The notes: generated by a model not told the origin, from the letters alone. A DNA stretch of 64,000 bases from Enterobacter genomosp. O (GCF_001022965.1 NZ_LECZ01000027.1:186001-250000), one strand, 5' to 3'; shown: positions 50,277 to 59,659, counted from the stretch's first letter. Numbers and translations: made by a program.

Positions 50277-51203
50277 ATGAGCAACGTTGAAACCATTAAG
50301 GTGGTCCCGGCGCGATATCCGCTGCGGGCCGTCGGCGCCGCGGTGGCGCTGTTTGTCCTGGCGGTCGTCATTCAGTCCGTGGCCTTTAACCCGCGCTGGG
50401 AGTGGGCGGTATTCGCCCGCTGGTTCTTTGACCCGGTGATCCTCGAAGGCGTCGGCCAAACCCTGCTGCTGACGCTGATCGGCACCGCGCTTAGCGTGGT
50501 GATTGGCGGCATGCTGGCCCTGGCGAGACTCTCTTCGTCCTGGCTGCTGAGCAGCCTGGCGTGGGCCTACATCTGGCTGTTCCGCTCGCTGCCGCTGATC
50601 GTGGTGCTGATCATTCTCTACAACTTTTCCTATCTCTACGACACGCTCTCTCTCGGCGTGCCGTTCACCGGCATCACCTGGGGCAGCTTTGAAACCATCA
50701 ACGTGCTGGGGCAGTTCTCCACCGCCGTGGTAGGACTCACCCTGGTGCAGAGCGCCTACACCGCCGAGATCATTCGCGGCGGATTCCTCGGCGTCGACCA
50801 CGGGCAATATGAAGCGGCCGCCGCGCTCGGCCTGCCGGCCTGGCGCCGCACGGTGCGCATTATTTTGCCGCAGGCGCTGCGCACCATTCTCCCTTCGGGA
50901 TTCAATGAGATCATCAGCCTCGCCAAGGGCACGGCGATGGTCTACGTCCTGGCGATGCCGGAGCTGTTTTATACCATCCAGATGATCTACAACCGTACGC
51001 AGGAGGTGATCCCGCTGTTGATGGTCGGGGCCGCCTGGTACCTGGTGATTACCACCGTCTTGTCCGCTATCCAGTACGGTGTTGAACGCGCGCTCGCCCG
51101 CAGCGAACGCCGCTCTGCCGTTAATCAGAACCGCGCCACCCGTCGCAGCCGTTCTGTCACCACCGCACCAGCACAGGAGCCCGTCCATGCAAGCCTCTCC
51201 TGA
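50277..51203 (+). CDS. Amino-acid ABC transporter permease
   Basis: A 308-residue HisM-type permease with an unusually long N-terminal region; the ATPase-contact loop is YEAAAALGLPAWRRTVRIIL then PQALRTILP. A C-terminal tail rich in Arg (SERRSAVNQNRATRRSRS) extends past the last helix. Its end overlaps the ATPase gene start by 17 bases. A single permease gene is present, so the transporter is probably homodimeric. Confidence 0.88.
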   Translation: MSNVETIKVVPARYPLRAVGAAVALFVLAVVIQSVAFNPRWEWAVFARWFFDPVILEGVGQTLLLTLIGTALSVVIGGMLALARLSSSWLLSSLAWAYIWLFRSLPLIVVLIILYNFSYLYDTLSLGVPFTGITWGSFETINVLGQFSTAVVGLTLVQSAYTAEIIRGGFLGVDHGQYEAAAALGLPAWRRTVRIILPQALRTILPSGFNEIISLAKGTAMVYVLAMPELFYTIQMIYNRTQEVIPLLMVGAAWYLVITTVLSAIQYGVERALARSERRSAVNQNRATRRSRSVTTAPAQEPVHASLS

Positions 51204-51960
51204 AGGACACATTTCGATTACCGGCGTCAGCAAGTACTTTGGTCGCCATAAGGCGCTCGACAACGTCACGCTTGAGATCCCGCCCGGATCCGTGACGGTG
51301 ATCCTCGGGCCGTCCGGTTCGGGCAAATCGACGCTGCTGCGCACCATTAACCACCTGGAGCGCGTCGACGAAGGCTTTATCCAGATAGACGGCGATTACA
51401 TTGGCTATCGCCGTCAGGGCGACAGGCTCTACGAGCTGAAAGAGAAGGAGATCCTCAAGCAGCGCGTCAACGTGGGCTATGTGTTCCAGAACTTCAACCT
51501 CTTTCCGCACCTCACGGTGCTGGAAAACCTGATAGAGGCGCCGGTCGCGCATAAAAAGCTCAGCAAAAAAGAGGCGGTGGAAAGGGCGTTTAGCCTGCTG
51601 GACGTGGTTGGGCTGCGGGATAAAGCGGACGCCTGGTCCCGCCATCTTTCCGGCGGTCAGCAGCAGCGCATTGCCATTGCCCGCGCGCTGGCGCTGCGCC
51701 CGCGCGTGATGCTGTTTGATGAACCCACCTCGGCGCTGGATCCGGAGCTGGTGGGGGAAGTGCTGGACGTGATCAAAAAGCTGGCCCGGTCCGGCACCAC
51801 GCTGGTGGTGGTCACCCACGAGATCGGCTTTGCCCGGGAGGTGGCGGATCAGGTGGTGTTTATGGTCGACGGAAAAATCGTGGAGCAGGGCAGCAGTGAC
51901 GAGGTGCTGAATCATCCGTCGCACCCGCGAACGCGCCAGTTTCTCTCCAAAGTCTTATAA
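51187..51960 (+). CDS. Amino-acid ABC transporter ATP-binding protein
   Basis: A 257-residue ATPase. The ATG at 51187 has AGGAGCCCGTCC; the frame opens earlier inside the permease gene. Walker A GPSGSGKST, Q-loop VFQNFNLFPHLTVLENL, signature LSGGQQQRIAIARAL, Walker B VMLFDEPTSALDPEL and switch His VTHEIGFA are all present. The sequence is GlnQ/HisP/TcyN-like. Confidence 0.92.
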   Translation: MQASPEGHISITGVSKYFGRHKALDNVTLEIPPGSVTVILGPSGSGKSTLLRTINHLERVDEGFIQIDGDYIGYRRQGDRLYELKEKEILKQRVNVGYVFQNFNLFPHLTVLENLIEAPVAHKKLSKKEAVERAFSLLDVVGLRDKADAWSRHLSGGQQQRIAIARALALRPRVMLFDEPTSALDPELVGEVLDVIKKLARSGTTLVVVTHEIGFAREVADQVVFMVDGKIVEQGSSDEVLNHPSHPRTRQFLSKVL

Positions 51961-51969
51961 GGAGCGCCA

Positions 51970-52857
51970 ATGAAATACGGACTTCTGGCGGGGCTGATTT
52001 TTTCAGCCGCCAGCCACGCCAGCATTGATTTAAAAGCCAACGAGCAGCCGCTGCCGGTGACGGTCGATCCGCAGGCGGTGGCGAAGATCCCCGCGAATTA
52101 CCGGTTCGTTGAACCGGGGACGCTGACGGTCGCCATTTCGGCACTGAACTCCCCGCCGCTGGCGCTGCTGGCCAGCGATAACCGGACGCGGATTGGCAGC
52201 GACCCGGATATCGCTCGCCTGCTGGCGGGCAGCCTGGGGCTGAAGCTGAAGCTGGTGCCGACGGCGTGGGAAGACTGGCCGCTGGGGATCGCCTCCGGGC
52301 GCTACGACGTGGCGCTGGTTAACATTGCGGTGACCGAACAGCGTAAAGAGAAGTTCGATTTTGCAACCTACCGCGTCGATTCGCTGGCGTTTTCGGTGAA
52401 ATCCACCAGCGAGGTGCAGTCCATTAAAAACGCGGAAGATCTGGCGGGGAAAAAGGTGATTGTCGGCTCTGGTACTAATCAGGAACGTATCCTGCTGGGC
52501 TGGAACGAAGAGAACCAAAAGGCAGGGCGGGCGCCTGCGCTGCCGGTCTATCTCCACGACGATGCCTCGGGCAATCTCTATATTCAGTCCGGCAGGGCGG
52601 ACGTGTTCTTCGGGCCGCAGTCGGTCTCGGCCTATAAAGCAGCGCTCACCGGCAAGACACGCGTGGTCGGTTTAGGGCCGAAAAAAGCCTATGTCGCCAC
52701 CACCACCAAAAAAGGCAATGAGCTGGTGTACGCGCTGCAGGCCGCGCTGAACGGTGCGATTACGCGCGGAGATTACCAGAAGGTGCTGGCGCGCTGGGGC
52801 GAGCAGGGCGAAGCGGTAGCACAGTCGGAGGTCAACCCGCCTGGGATAACCTACTAA
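51970..52857 (+). CDS. Amino-acid ABC transporter substrate-binding protein (second copy)
   Basis: A 295-residue SBP family 3 protein with a short signal (MKYGLLAGLIFSAASHA). It shares with the first copy WEDWPLGIASGRYDVALVNI, EKFDFATYRVDSLAFSVKST and GSGTNQERILLGWNEEN; divergence suggests different ligand preference. It is the last gene of the operon; the GST gene begins 47 bases downstream without a clear terminator between. Confidence 0.87.
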   Translation: MKYGLLAGLIFSAASHASIDLKANEQPLPVTVDPQAVAKIPANYRFVEPGTLTVAISALNSPPLALLASDNRTRIGSDPDIARLLAGSLGLKLKLVPTAWEDWPLGIASGRYDVALVNIAVTEQRKEKFDFATYRVDSLAFSVKSTSEVQSIKNAEDLAGKKVIVGSGTNQERILLGWNEENQKAGRAPALPVYLHDDASGNLYIQSGRADVFFGPQSVSAYKAALTGKTRVVGLGPKKAYVATTTKKGNELVYALQAALNGAITRGDYQKVLARWGEQGEAVAQSEVNPPGITY

Positions 52858-52904
52858 TGGTGCTCTACACTTAGGGTTTTCATCCCTCACCCTCAGGGGG
52901 CAAC

Positions 52905-53522
52905 ATGATTAAACTCTATGGCGTACGCGGCTGGGGCTCGGCAATCAGTGAAGTGATGCTAACCCTGGCTGATATCCCTTATCAATTTATCAACGTGGAC
53001 GGGTTTGACCAGCCCGGTCCGCAGCGTGAGCTGCTGCACAAGCTGAACCCGCTGTGCCAGGTGCCGACGCTGGAGCTGGAAAATGGCGCCGTCATGACCG
53101 AAACGGCGGCGATTGCCCTGATGGTGCTCGACAGGTGTCCCGATCTCGCCCCGCCCGTAGGGCAGGCCGAACGCCAGCAGTTTCAGCGTTTGCTCATCTG
53201 GTTTGTGGCGAACGTCTATCCCACGTTTACGTATGCCGACTATCCCGAACGCTGGGTGCCGGACGCGCCGGAGCAGCTGCAGAAAAACTGCATCGAGTAC
53301 CGGAAATCCCTCTATTTGTGGTTCGAAGATCGGCTCAGCGCGGCCCCGTTTGCGCTGGGTGAACGGCTGACGCTGCTGGACGTGTATATCGCGGTGGTGC
53401 GCACCTGGGGACCCCGACACGCCTGGTTTGCGGCCAATACGCCGAAACTAACGGCCATCGCGGATACCGTATGCCAGCTGCCGGAACTGCACAAGGTGTT
53501 AAAGGCCAACGATATTATCTGA
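52905..53522 (+). CDS. yncG: Glutathione S-transferase-like protein YncG
   Basis: A 205-residue GST. The thioredoxin-like domain spans residues 1-75 (IKLYGVRGWGSAISEVMLTL, NPLCQVPTLELENGAVMTET) and the helical domain follows (YADYPERWVPDAPEQLQ). It matches E. coli YncG in start and length and in map position after ansP. The classical YncG active-site residue is the Ser/Gly-rich WGSAISE region. Substrate unknown. Confidence 0.85.
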   Translation: MIKLYGVRGWGSAISEVMLTLADIPYQFINVDGFDQPGPQRELLHKLNPLCQVPTLELENGAVMTETAAIALMVLDRCPDLAPPVGQAERQQFQRLLIWFVANVYPTFTYADYPERWVPDAPEQLQKNCIEYRKSLYLWFEDRLSAAPFALGERLTLLDVYIAVVRTWGPRHAWFAANTPKLTAIADTVCQLPELHKVLKANDII

Positions 53523-53559
53523 TAACGTGGAGCCCTGACTCACAACTGGAAGCCTGCAT

Positions 53560-53790
53560 ATGCCACACGTAGATATCAAATGTTTTCCCCGTGATTTGAA
53601 CGACGAACAAAAAACCGCCCTGGCGGCGGATATTGCCGAGGTGATTATTCGCCATTTCAACAGCAAAGACAGTTCCGTGTCGGTGGCGTTGAACCAGGTG
53701 AATCAGGAGGACTGGAAAGCGCAGGTCTGGGATACCGAAATAGGACCGAAGCTGGACGAGCTGATTAAGAAGCCCGGCTACTCCATGTAA
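53560..53790 (+). CDS. pptA: 4-oxalocrotonate tautomerase-family protein PptA
   Basis: A 76-residue tautomerase. Pro1 after Met removal ([10 protein letters not shown]) is the catalytic base. It aligns with E. coli PptA (YdcE), which has 77 residues. In E. coli it shows phenylpyruvate-type tautomerase activity; the native substrate is unknown. In E. coli yddH and nhoA follow directly; here 9 kb intervenes. Confidence 0.88.
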   Translation: MPHVDIKCFPRDLNDEQKTALAADIAEVIIRHFNSKDSSVSVALNQVNQEDWKAQVWDTEIGPKLDELIKKPGYSM

Positions 53791-53798
53791 GATCTTGT

Positions 53799-53829
53799 GC
53801 CGGGGAGCGGATCCGTTCTTCCCCGGCTT
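53799..53829 (+). terminator. Terminator after pptA
   Basis: GCCGGGGA (53799-53806) pairs with TCCCCGGC (53820-53827), followed by TTT. Confidence 0.6.
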
Positions 53830-53984
53830 TCCCCGCCTGTCATCCCGCTTTTCGCAAAAATCGATAAAAATGAGTTTTGTCTTATCCGCTACACTTTACG
53901 TTTCTGACTGACATTTCATAAATCCTTAGGAAAGATCTTCAACAGAATCAGTTAAGGACAGACACGTTAAAGGATAATTTTCTG

Positions 53985-54986
53985 ATGACAAAATTACCGC
54001 GGTTTTCCCTCGCCTTTCTTCACCCCCGCTACTGGCTCAGCTGGGCCGGCATTGCCGCGCTGTGGCTCATCATGCTGCTGCCTTATCCGCTGCTGTTCCG
54101 AATCGGTCACGGCCTGGGGCGGCTGGCGATGCGCCTGCTCCCTCGGCGCGTCGAGATTGCCCGCCGCAACCTTGAGCTTTGCTTTCCTGAGATGAATGAG
54201 AATGAACGCGAGACGTTGCTGCAGCGTAATTTTGAGTCGGTAGGAATGGGTGTCATCGAAACCGGGATGGCATGGTTCTGGCCGGCGTGGCGGGTGCAGA
54301 AATGCTACACCGTGGTGGGCTATGAGCACATGGAAAAGGCGCGGGCGAAAGGCAATGGCGTGGTGCTCGTGGGCATGCATTTCCTCACCCTTGAGCTGGG
54401 CGCGCGGATCTTTGGCATGCTTAACCCCGGCATTGGGGTGTATCGTCCTAACAATAACGCGCTGCTGGACTGGCTGCAGACGCGCGGGCGCCTGCGTTCC
54501 AATAAAACCATGCTCGATCGCCATGATTTAAAAGGCATGATTCGCTCGCTGAAGCAGAATGAAATTTTGTGGTACGCCCCGGACCATGACTATGGCAAAA
54601 CAAATAGCGTCTTCGTGCCGTTTTTTGCGGTGCCGAATGCCGCCACGACGGCGGGCAGCTATATGCTGGTCAAAAGCGCGCGGCCTGCCGTCATTCCCTT
54701 CGTGCCGCGGCGCAGGGCGGACGGCTCAGGTTACGAACTGATTATTCTGGAGGATATTGGTGAAGCGCTGCAGGGGGGAGATAAAGAATCCGTGGCGACG
54801 CAGATGAACAGGGCGATTGAGCACGCGGTACGGATGGCGCCAGAGCAGTATATGTGGCTGCACCGTCGCTTCAAAACGCGTCCTGAAGGCCAGCCTGACC
54901 GGTATGCCCGCCGTAAACCGGCGGCATCGCGGGTTGATATTCTGTCCGTCGACGATTTTTCCGACCGCTCGGGCGTACAGCACTAA
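53985..54986 (+). CDS. lpxL: LpxL-type lauroyl/lipid A late acyltransferase (paralogue)
   Basis: A 333-residue Kdo2-lipid A late acyltransferase anchored by an N-terminal helix ([16 protein letters not shown]). Catalytic HX4E is HFLTLE near residue 132. The sequence resembles LpxL more than LpxP: start [38 protein letters not shown] and [15 protein letters not shown]-terminal extension of about 25 residues ([18 protein letters not shown]) is absent from E. coli LpxL (306). Its location beside pptA, not mdtG-yceA, argues for a second copy (LpxL1/LpxL2 situation, as in Klebsiella). The acyl-chain specificity is unknown. Confidence 0.85.
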   Translation: MTKLPRFSLAFLHPRYWLSWAGIAALWLIMLLPYPLLFRIGHGLGRLAMRLLPRRVEIARRNLELCFPEMNENERETLLQRNFESVGMGVIETGMAWFWPAWRVQKCYTVVGYEHMEKARAKGNGVVLVGMHFLTLELGARIFGMLNPGIGVYRPNNNALLDWLQTRGRLRSNKTMLDRHDLKGMIRSLKQNEILWYAPDHDYGKTNSVFVPFFAVPNAATTAGSYMLVKSARPAVIPFVPRRRADGSGYELIILEDIGEALQGGDKESVATQMNRAIEHAVRMAPEQYMWLHRRFKTRPEGQPDRYARRKPAASRVDILSVDDFSDRSGVQH

Positions 54987-54998
54987 AACAGCACCAGG

Positions 54999-55020
54999 GC
55001 CCTCACCGCGCGGTGAGGGC
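54999..55020. terminator. Hairpin between lpxL and maeA
   Basis: GCCCTCACCGC and its complement form a 22-base perfect palindrome between convergent genes. No long T-run follows on plus; on minus GCTGTTTTA lies downstream. Confidence 0.5.
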
Positions 55021-55030
55021 ATGACCGATC

Positions 55031-56716
55031 CTACAGCGCGGAGCGGCGGTAAGGCGCATAGTCCGCCTGCCACCATGTCTTCTCGATGCGCGCCATCAAC
55101 GTCTCATCATCTATCGTCGGGGCAACGCCCTGGGCAATTGCGGCCTGTGCCACGGCAACGGCTATCTGGCGTGACACCGTTTCAATACAATCAACCGGCG
55201 GCAGCAAACCCCCTTTTTCCGTGGTAACCAGCGGAGACTGCGCCGCCAGGCTGCGGCTTGCTGCCATCAGCATCTCTTCGGTTACCCGGCGCGCGTTGCT
55301 GGCCAGAACCCCTAATCCCAGCCCCGGGAAAATATAGGCATTGTTACACTGGGCGATGTCGTACTGCGCGTCCTGCCAGAAGACCGGGGCAAACGGGCTG
55401 CCGGTAGCCACCAGCGCGGCGCCCTGAGTCCAGGCGATAAGATCCTGCGGCTGAGCCTCCGCCCGTGACGTCGGGTTCGAAAGCGGCATGATAATCGGGC
55501 GCGGGCAGTGGCGATGCATCTCTTTGACAATCTCTTCGCTGAACAGCCCCGGCTGGCCCGAAACGCCAATCATCACCGTTGGGTGCGCGTTCTTCACTAC
55601 GTCCAGCAGGGAAATATTCTTCGCCTCTACCTGCCAGCGGCTAATGGCGTCGCGCGCGGTGAGCAGGTTTTTCTGGAAATCGAGCAGGTTGGTCATGTCG
55701 TCGGTCAGCAGGCCGAAGCGATCGACCATAAAGATCCTGCTGCGGGCTTCGGACTCGGTCAGGCCGTCATCCACCATCAGCGCCACAATTTTTTCTGCTA
55801 TACCGCATCCGGCGGAACCGCTGCCCAGGAAGACCACGCGCTGGTCGCGAATGCGCGTGCCCGCGGCATGGGCCGCCGCAATCAGCGTACCTGCGGTAAC
55901 GGCTGCCGTTCCCTGAATGTCATCATTGAAGCAGCACAGCTGGTCGCGGTAGCGCTGGAGCAGTCTGGTGGCGTTTTTCTGGGCAAAGTCTTCAAATTGC
56001 AGAAGAACGTTGGGCCAGCGCGCCTTGACGGTGCTGACAAACATATCCATAAACTCGGCGTATTGATCGTCGCTGATGCGCGGATGACGCCAGCCCATGT
56101 ACATCGGGTCGTCCAGATGCTGCTGATTGTTGGTGCCGACGTCCAGCATGATCGGGAGGGTATAGGCCGGATGGATCCCCCCGCAGGCGGTATACAGCGA
56201 CAGCTTGCCAATCGGGATGCCCATTCCGCCGATACCCTGATCGCCAAGCCCTAAAATACGCTCCCCGTCCGTCACCACAATCACGCGAATGTCGTTGCGC
56301 GAGAAGCTTTGCAGCATCTCATCAATACGATGGCGGTTAGGCCATGAAATAAATAACCCGCGCGCGCGGCGATAAATCGTCGAGAAATGCTCGCAGGCTT
56401 CACCCACGGTCGGGGTATAGATAATTGGCAGCGTCTCTTTCAGATGCAAACGCAGGAGATTATAAAAGAGGGTTTCATTGGTATCCTGAATATTGCGCAG
56501 ATAAACATGACGGGAAATATCGCTTTTAAAATGGCAGAACTGCACCCAGGCACGTTCGGTTTGTTCTTCAATGGTTTCAACGTTGTGCGGCAATAGCCCA
56601 TGCAGGTTAAAATTATCCCGCTCTTCTTTAATGAAGGCGAGCCCTTTATTTAATAACGGGTTCTCCAGCAGTACGGCTCCGTTATAGGGCGTATACAGCA
56701 CTTCTTTGCGAGACAT
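55031..56716 (-). CDS. maeA: NAD-dependent malic enzyme MaeA
   Basis: A 561-residue malate dehydrogenase (oxaloacetate-decarboxylating) producing pyruvate, CO2 and [44 protein letters not shown] (catalytic region), [20 protein letters not shown] and [15 protein letters not shown] (dinucleotide motif) identify the enzyme. Length is close to E. coli MaeA (565). It is divergent from the 2-hydroxycarboxylate symporter, with a CRP-like site between them. Confidence 0.95.
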   Translation of the reverse strand: MSRKEVLYTPYNGAVLLENPLLNKGLAFIKEERDNFNLHGLLPHNVETIEEQTERAWVQFCHFKSDISRHVYLRNIQDTNETLFYNLLRLHLKETLPIIYTPTVGEACEHFSTIYRRARGLFISWPNRHRIDEMLQSFSRNDIRVIVVTDGERILGLGDQGIGGMGIPIGKLSLYTACGGIHPAYTLPIMLDVGTNNQQHLDDPMYMGWRHPRISDDQYAEFMDMFVSTVKARWPNVLLQFEDFAQKNATRLLQRYRDQLCCFNDDIQGTAAVTAGTLIAAAHAAGTRIRDQRVVFLGSGSAGCGIAEKIVALMVDDGLTESEARSRIFMVDRFGLLTDDMTNLLDFQKNLLTARDAISRWQVEAKNISLLDVVKNAHPTVMIGVSGQPGLFSEEIVKEMHRHCPRPIIMPLSNPTSRAEAQPQDLIAWTQGAALVATGSPFAPVFWQDAQYDIAQCNNAYIFPGLGLGVLASNARRVTEEMLMAASRSLAAQSPLVTTEKGGLLPPVDCIETVSRQIAVAVAQAAIAQGVAPTIDDETLMARIEKTWWQADYAPYRRSAL

Positions 56717-57114
56717 GGTTAACTCCTGATTATTTAAAAGGCGAGTAAAAACAGCGTCTTTAATGATTTTAAAGACACGGTATTTGTGTGATTGATTGTG
56801 GGGTAATTTAGCGCCTGGCTAGCGGAGCAGGAGTGATAAAGTTCACATTCTTTCTGGTTTTATTAATTTCAAAAAGGAATGCATTGATCGCCGCGAATAA
56901 CTTTAGTTACATAATGATGAATTAAATTATTTAAAAGGAAAGAGTTGTTGTGTTCACATTTCTCTTCGGGAGTACATGTTAATTTCACTCTGAGCCTGTT
57001 TTTAGAAAAGGCCGCATAATTCATTATTTATATTTAAAAATATTTATTTTGTCAGGAATAGTTTCCAGCCTATTCCTTTCTCTGTATATCCGAACACAAT
57101 TTTCAGGTGATTAT
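56717..57114. promoter_or_regulatory. maeA/symporter divergent control region with CRP-like site
   Basis: About 400 AT-rich bases carry both promoters. AGTGATAAAGTTCACA at 56832-56847 fits TGTGA-N6-TCACA in all but the first base, so catabolite control is likely. No convincing two-component or LysR operator could be named. Confidence 0.6.
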
Positions 57115-58443
57115 ATGAAAGATAATCCTGTACCGACTTCTGCGCTGCCGACCTCGCGTTTCGCCTTTGGGCTCAATACCGAGGTTGGCGCGGTCCCGCT
57201 GATGCTGTTTGTCGGGATTGCAGCCATTGTGGCGACGTCCGCCTGGGCAGGGCTGCTGCCGAAAAATATGATTGGCGGACTGGCGGTCATCATGACCCTC
57301 GGCTTCGCATTTGCCAAAGTAGGGCGTCAAATCCCCCTGTTGAAAGACATCGGCGGCCCGGCGATCCTGTGCCTGATGGTGCCCTCCGTGCTGGTCTATT
57401 TTGGCGTATTTGACAAACATACCCTTGATACGGTGCATCTGCTGATGAAAGAGGCGAATCTGCTCTATTTCGTCATCGCCTGCCTGGTGGTCGGCAGCAT
57501 TCTGGGGATGAACCGGGTGCTGCTGATCCAGGGGATGATGCGCATGTTTGTTCCGCTGGTGGCAGGGACATTCATGGCCGTGCTGAGCGGGCTCATTGTG
57601 GGTTCGCTGTTTGGCTATACGCCTTACCACACGTTCTTCTTTATCATCGTTCCGATTATTGGCGGCGGGATTGGCGAGGGGATTTTGCCCCTGTCCCTGG
57701 CCTATTCGGCAATACTGGGACACACGCCAGACGTCTACGTTGCGCAGCTGGCACCCGCTGCGGTCGTCGGGAACATCTTCGCCATTATTTGCGCCGGTTC
57801 GCTGGCGCGTCTCGGGGCAAAACGTCCCGCGCTTACGGGTAACGGCATGCTCACCCGGAGCAAAGAGGACGCCAGCCTGTTTGCCGGGGCGCAAAGCGCT
57901 CAACAGACGGATTTCCATCTGATGGGGGGCGGGTTGCTGATGGTATGCGCGTTTTTCATCGTCGGAGGATTGTTTGAAAAACTGGTCCACATTCCCGGCC
58001 CGGTGCTGATGATCCTGATTGCCGTCCTGTGTAAGTACTTCAGGGTGATCCCGGCCTCCATGGAGCTGGGGGCGCACAGCTGCTATAAATTCGTCTCGGC
58101 CGCGCTTGTCTGGCCGCTAATGATCGGCCTCGGGATGTTATACGTGCCGCTCGAGAGCGTGGTGTCGGTCTTCTCTGTGGGGTATGTGGTGGTGTGCGGC
58201 TCGGTCGTGATTGCGATGGCGCTCAGCGGCTACTTTATTGCCTCGCGTCTTAATATGTATCCCGTGGAAGCGGCCATTGTGACCTGCTGCCACAGCGGTC
58301 TGGGCGGGACAGGGGACGTGGCTATTTTGTCGGCCTCTAACCGGATGTCGCTCATGCCGTTTGCGCAGATTGCCACCCGCATCGGCGGCGCGTCGACGGT
58401 GATTTTCGCCACGCTGCTGATGGGATGGATTATGGCGCACTGA
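57115..58443 (+). CDS. 2-hydroxycarboxylate (malate/citrate) symporter
   Basis: A 442-residue 2HCT-family transporter (CitS/MaeN/CimH). The ATG at 57115 (behind CAGGTGATTAT) drops 22 upstream residues. About 11 helices are predicted; the two GG-type re-entrant motifs are GGGIGEGILPLS and CHSGLGGTGDVAILSA. Divergence from maeA points to malate as the main substrate: uptake with Na+ or H+, then decarboxylation by MaeA. Citrate cannot be excluded by sequence. Confidence 0.88.
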   Translation: MKDNPVPTSALPTSRFAFGLNTEVGAVPLMLFVGIAAIVATSAWAGLLPKNMIGGLAVIMTLGFAFAKVGRQIPLLKDIGGPAILCLMVPSVLVYFGVFDKHTLDTVHLLMKEANLLYFVIACLVVGSILGMNRVLLIQGMMRMFVPLVAGTFMAVLSGLIVGSLFGYTPYHTFFFIIVPIIGGGIGEGILPLSLAYSAILGHTPDVYVAQLAPAAVVGNIFAIICAGSLARLGAKRPALTGNGMLTRSKEDASLFAGAQSAQQTDFHLMGGGLLMVCAFFIVGGLFEKLVHIPGPVLMILIAVLCKYFRVIPASMELGAHSCYKFVSAALVWPLMIGLGMLYVPLESVVSVFSVGYVVVCGSVVIAMALSGYFIASRLNMYPVEAAIVTCCHSGLGGTGDVAILSASNRMSLMPFAQIATRIGGASTVIFATLLMGWIMAH

Positions 58444-58564
58444 TCCGAAACGTCAGGATGCTGAATCGCAACGACATTTTCAGGATGCCGCTGCGGTTCA
58501 GTCCTTTATAAATATCACCGCGCTGTATAGAATTACCGCATCCACAGCGACGGGATACCACACG

Positions 58565-59206
58565 ATGACCGGAAGAGTTGATTATCAGATTGAAAAATAT
58601 CTCCTTACCGAAGCCGCCGAGCCGGAGCGCCTGACGCGCCAGTGGGCAGAGGTGATGGAGGAGTGTCGTGAGCAACAGTCCGGTGCAGAGGAGCGGCTGC
58701 GTCTCGCATTGCTTAATGTGGATTACGTCACCAGCTTCGAGCTGCCCTTCAGGCTACTCCTTACCCGTGCACCCCAGCTAATAGACGTTGTCAGAAAAGA
58801 GCTTCAGCTCAGTCAGAAAAATGTTCTGTTCAACGGCAAGCGCTTTGGCTGCGTCTATAGCCTTAAAAGGGATCTCGACGGAATACCTGACGAATTTACC
58901 TATCAACTTAAAACGCGTATCCAGCGCAGTGACGCGACAGGATGCAGTGAAGTGCCTTACCGGCAAATTGCCCAGCAGGTTAAAGCCCCGAAGGAACGTC
59001 TCAAGCTGGCGCTGGAAAACGGACTGTCGGTGACGGCACTCGACGGGCTTTTCTGGTTTGGCATTCAGCGCATCGCGGCCGATGTGCAAAGATTACGCAA
59101 GACAGGGATGAGGATCGTGACGTCCGACGCCGAGGTGTTTGATACGCTCACCAAAACAACCCGGCGGATCCCGGTCTATCGCCTGGAAGGGACTGAAATT
59201 ATTTAA
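58565..59206 (+). CDS. Protein of unknown function built from two winged-helix-like repeats
   Basis: A 213-residue protein. Residues 41-100 (AEERLRLALLNVDYVTSFEL, GKRFGCVYSL) and 141-207 (PKERLKLALENGLSVTALDG, RIPVYRL) align as an internal repeat. Each looks like a helix-turn-helix with a beta wing ending in YxL; LDGLFWFGIQRIAADVQRLR with G-x-x-I-V-T resembles the HTH_39 type. A DNA-binding or adaptor role is plausible. No relative is recognised. It overlaps the convergent arsR-type gene by eight bases. Confidence 0.6.
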   Translation: MTGRVDYQIEKYLLTEAAEPERLTRQWAEVMEECREQQSGAEERLRLALLNVDYVTSFELPFRLLLTRAPQLIDVVRKELQLSQKNVLFNGKRFGCVYSLKRDLDGIPDEFTYQLKTRIQRSDATGCSEVPYRQIAQQVKAPKERLKLALENGLSVTALDGLFWFGIQRIAADVQRLRKTGMRIVTSDAEVFDTLTKTTRRIPVYRLEGTEII

Positions 59207-59498
59207 CCTGCAGCAGTATCTTCATCAGCCCGGGAAAACGGGTATCCAGATCCTCTCTGCGCAACGAAATCATGTTCTCCCGCCCCTGCGGGCGCTGCCA
59301 TATAACGCCGCTGTCGCGCAGTACGCGCCAGTGGTGTGTCATTGTCGATTTCACTACATCCTCCGGGCGCAGCGCGTTGCAGCTGAGTTCGCTGCCGTCG
59401 GCCAGCCGGCGAATAATCGACAGCCGGAGCGGGTTGCCGAGGGCAAACAGCACATTTTCCAGCAGTATTTGTTCAGTTTCGGGATGGTTAGGGATCAT
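59199..59498 (-). CDS. ArsR-family (winged-helix) regulator
   Basis: A 99-residue regulator. The ArsR winged helix spans residues 12-95: LFALGNPLRLSIIRRLADGS, recognition helix region STMTHHWRVLRDSGVI, wing RPQGRENMISLR. The metal-site motif ELCVCDL is replaced by ELSCNAL, with one Cys only, so metal sensing through that site is doubtful. It is divergent from the second EF-G gene and probably controls it. Confidence 0.87.
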   Translation of the reverse strand: MIPNHPETEQILLENVLFALGNPLRLSIIRRLADGSELSCNALRPEDVVKSTMTHHWRVLRDSGVIWQRPQGRENMISLRREDLDTRFPGLMKILLQVK

Positions 59499-59549
59499 CG
59501 TTTTCCTGCGTGTGGTGTCAGATTGAGCTATATCAACAATAGGTCAACC

Positions 59550-59590
59550 ACTAAAAAATAGTTCGATAATACTCGTACAATAGGACTATT
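59550..59590. promoter_or_regulatory. Inverted repeats between the ArsR-type gene and fusA2
   Basis: ACTA-AAAAA-TAGT at 59550-59562 and AATAG-GA-CTATT at 59579-59590 are AT-rich palindromes of the kind bound by ArsR-fold dimers. They lie about 70-110 bases upstream of the EF-G start and could overlap its core promoter. Confidence 0.5.
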
Positions 59591-59659
59591 ATAGCAAACG
59601 AACGAATACGCGACCATCCCGGTCGTCACAAACAGGTCATAGAGACTTAAGGAAATATC

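Noticed and set aside
49716..51347. 543-codon open frame antisense to the GNAT and permease genes
   Set aside because: Low-complexity, Arg/His/Gln-rich product typical of reverse-frame artefacts, crossing three well-supported genes.
56940..56980. Second CRP-like site near GTGTTCACA upstream of the symporter
   Set aside because: Only one half-site is good; the other half does not match TGTGA.
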